NCBI GenBank assembly: GCA_013044365.1
Contig: JABEUP010000248.1
Span: 1-7,187 of the forward strand
DNA length: 7,187 nt
Direction: 5' to 3'
DNA from: Acidimicrobiaceae bacterium
GTDB lineage: Bacteria; Actinomycetota; Acidimicrobiia; Acidimicrobiales; Acidimicrobiaceae
Part shown: in pieces, positions 6,142 through 7,187 of the stretch
Numbering within the stretch: the first letter of the stretch is position 1
Layout: the number at the start of each line of letters is the position of its first letter
Position numbers and translations under genes: made by a program
Notes under the pieces: generated by a model
Told to the model about the DNA's origin: nothing
Seen by the model: the letters and a program-made list of their open reading frames with translations, nothing else
Database searches by the model: none

Positions 6142-7187
6142 TCATCCCCTAGACGCTGAATAATTAAAATTCTTCTGCAACGCCCTAATAGCTGATTTTT
6201 GCTGTGATATCAAATCAACAATAACATCCGGCACATCGTTATTGTGCACAATAACTAAACGCTTCGTCGTTCTAGTCATAGCAACAAAGAGTGCTTGGAG
6301 ATTCAAAACAGTGGAGGGAAGCAGCTTATTGGCACCGGCAATTACAACAGAATCGAATTCCAAACCCTTTGCTTCATGAATGGACAGTACGGATAATTCT
6401 GCCTCCGCAGATTGGGAAACATCAAGACCAGCACTTACAAGTCCGTCAAAGTAAGTATTTCGCTCGTTTGCTGGGACCAATATTGCCACAGTTCCCGGCC
6501 CGACCTTTTTCAGCTCTCCATCTACGATCTTTGCCAAAGCTTCAAAAAGATTTTCCCGGTCGATGCCACAAAGCTCTACTGGCTCTCCGCTGTGACGGAT
6601 GGAGATTGCTGGCTTAAGCTCCGGGGCAAATTCCCTCAGGAGACCGCCCGCCACATCCATGACTTCCTGAGGGGTTCTGTAATTCACCTTCAGCTCTACG
6701 AGCCGCACTGAATTCGAATTCGGCAACGGAGAGACAATGTCGTCCCAGGATCTCTGGCCAAAGGGCGAAGTGGCCTGGGCCACATCTCCAACCAAGGTCA
6801 TCGACCCAGACAGTGAATACCTGGCAATCATGCGAGCCGCCATCGGAGATAGATCCTGGGCTTCATCAACAATGACATGCCCATATCCTCGTTCCCCATC
6901 GTTTTCGTCAACCCTCTTGTGATAATTTCCCAAGAGAACTTTCGCCTCGTTCAAAAGTATTAGATCGGAATTCGACCATGCTTTGGCGTTGTCATCGAAG
7001 TGAACTGGCCGGTGTAGAACCCGAATCTCAGCACTAGAAAGAACCTCCTTTCCGGCAAGACGGATGAGCGGCAAATGGGAGAAAAGGTCGGCTAAGAGGA
7101 CCTCCGGAGTCAATTTTGGCCAAATCCGTTGAACCAATTTCTGGAACTCAGGCGATCTCTTTACCTTGTGTGCGAGCACTCTCTTGA
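6142..7187 (-). CDS. HelD/UvrD-like superfamily 1 helicase, C-terminal part (5' end cut by window)
   Basis: About 348 C-terminal residues of a superfamily 1 ATPase. The frame is open to the window edge; the first GTG (7179) is probably an internal Val. Numbered from that codon: motif II VDEAQD (104-109) followed by LSPM; motif III with GDVAQ (131-135) then SPFGQRSWDDI; motif IV NYRTP (166-170); motif V SIHEAKGLEFD (266-276); motif VI ALFVAMTR (296-303). Walker A and any N-terminal arm would be upstream. The wording around motifs II and III resembles HelD, the RNA polymerase-binding ATPase of Gram-positive bacteria that removes stalled polymerase from DNA, more than UvrD/PcrA repair helicases; this is judged from memory of the families. 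All motifs seen are intact, so the gene looks functional. It stops 19 nt before ctaE on the same strand with no terminator between them, so shared transcription is possible, though there is no functional link to respiration. Confidence 0.85.
   Translation of the reverse strand, partial: KRVLAHKVKRSPEFQKLVQRIWPKLTPEVLLADLFSHLPLIRLAGKEVLSSAEIRVLHRPVHFDDNAKAWSNSDLILLNEAKVLLGNYHKRVDENDGERGYGHVIVDEAQDLSPMAARMIARYSLSGSMTLVGDVAQATSPFGQRSWDDIVSPLPNSNSVRLVELKVNYRTPQEVMDVAGGLLREFAPELKPAISIRHSGEPVELCGIDRENLFEALAKIVDGELKKVGPGTVAILVPANERNTYFDGLVSAGLDVSQSAEAELSVLSIHEAKGLEFDSVVIAGANKLLPSTVLNLQALFVAMTRTTKRLVIVHNNDVPDVIVDLISQQKSAIRALQKNFNYSASRG

Noticed and set aside
6142..7187. Helicase as part of a defence system
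   Set aside because: The motifs fit a housekeeping HelD-type protein and the neighbours are respiratory genes; no nuclease or other defence partner is visible.
1..7187. CRISPR arrays, tRNA or rRNA genes, insertion sequences, rho-independent terminators
   Set aside because: No regularly spaced repeats, structural RNA patterns, transposase motifs or stem-loop plus T-run were seen; the window is almost entirely coding on the minus strand.

Overview
The window shows one strand of an actinobacterial-type aerobic respiratory gene cluster. All genes lie on the minus strand, so the order of transcription is from high to low coordinates: a HelD/UvrD-like helicase (5' end outside the window), ctaE, qcrC, qcrA, qcrB, a possible 57-codon small ORF, ctaC, and ctaD (3' end outside the window). 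Together ctaC/D/E encode the three core subunits of an aa3-type cytochrome c oxidase and qcrC/A/B encode the three subunits of the menaquinol:cytochrome c reductase (bcc complex). In Actinomycetota these two complexes form an obligate supercomplex that passes electrons from menaquinol through the QcrB hemes and the Rieske cluster of QcrA to the diheme QcrC, then to CuA of CtaC and the heme a / heme a3-CuB centre of CtaD, with proton translocation.

The organism is most likely a member of Actinomycetota. The signs are a diheme QcrC with a C-terminal anchor, a QcrA with three membrane segments and an internal twin-arginine motif, a QcrB with a PDWY Qo motif and a long hydrophilic C-terminal tail, and a CtaC with a lipobox. 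By eye the base composition is moderate rather than very GC-rich, unlike many members of the phylum; a lower-GC lineage such as some Acidimicrobiia would fit, but this is only a guess.

Layout: 6142-7187 is the C-terminal part of the helicase; 6123-6141 is a short spacer containing a 10-bp palindrome; 5523-6122 ctaE; 4657-5511 qcrC; 3761-4660 qcrA; 2094-3764 qcrB; 1924-2097 small ORF; 1152-1952 ctaC; 1-1155 ctaD. Reading the starts carefully, most junctions are 4-nt start/stop overlaps (TTGA or ATGA), so the cluster looks like one translationally coupled operon. qcrC and qcrA both appear to start with TTG behind good Shine-Dalgarno sequences.

The main item that ordinary annotation would miss is the small ORF that fills the otherwise non-coding qcrB-ctaC gap. 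It begins with the same ATGA coupling used by its neighbours. No new enzymatic or defence system is visible; the rest is a well-formed respiratory operon. There is no gene-free stretch longer than about 140 bases.
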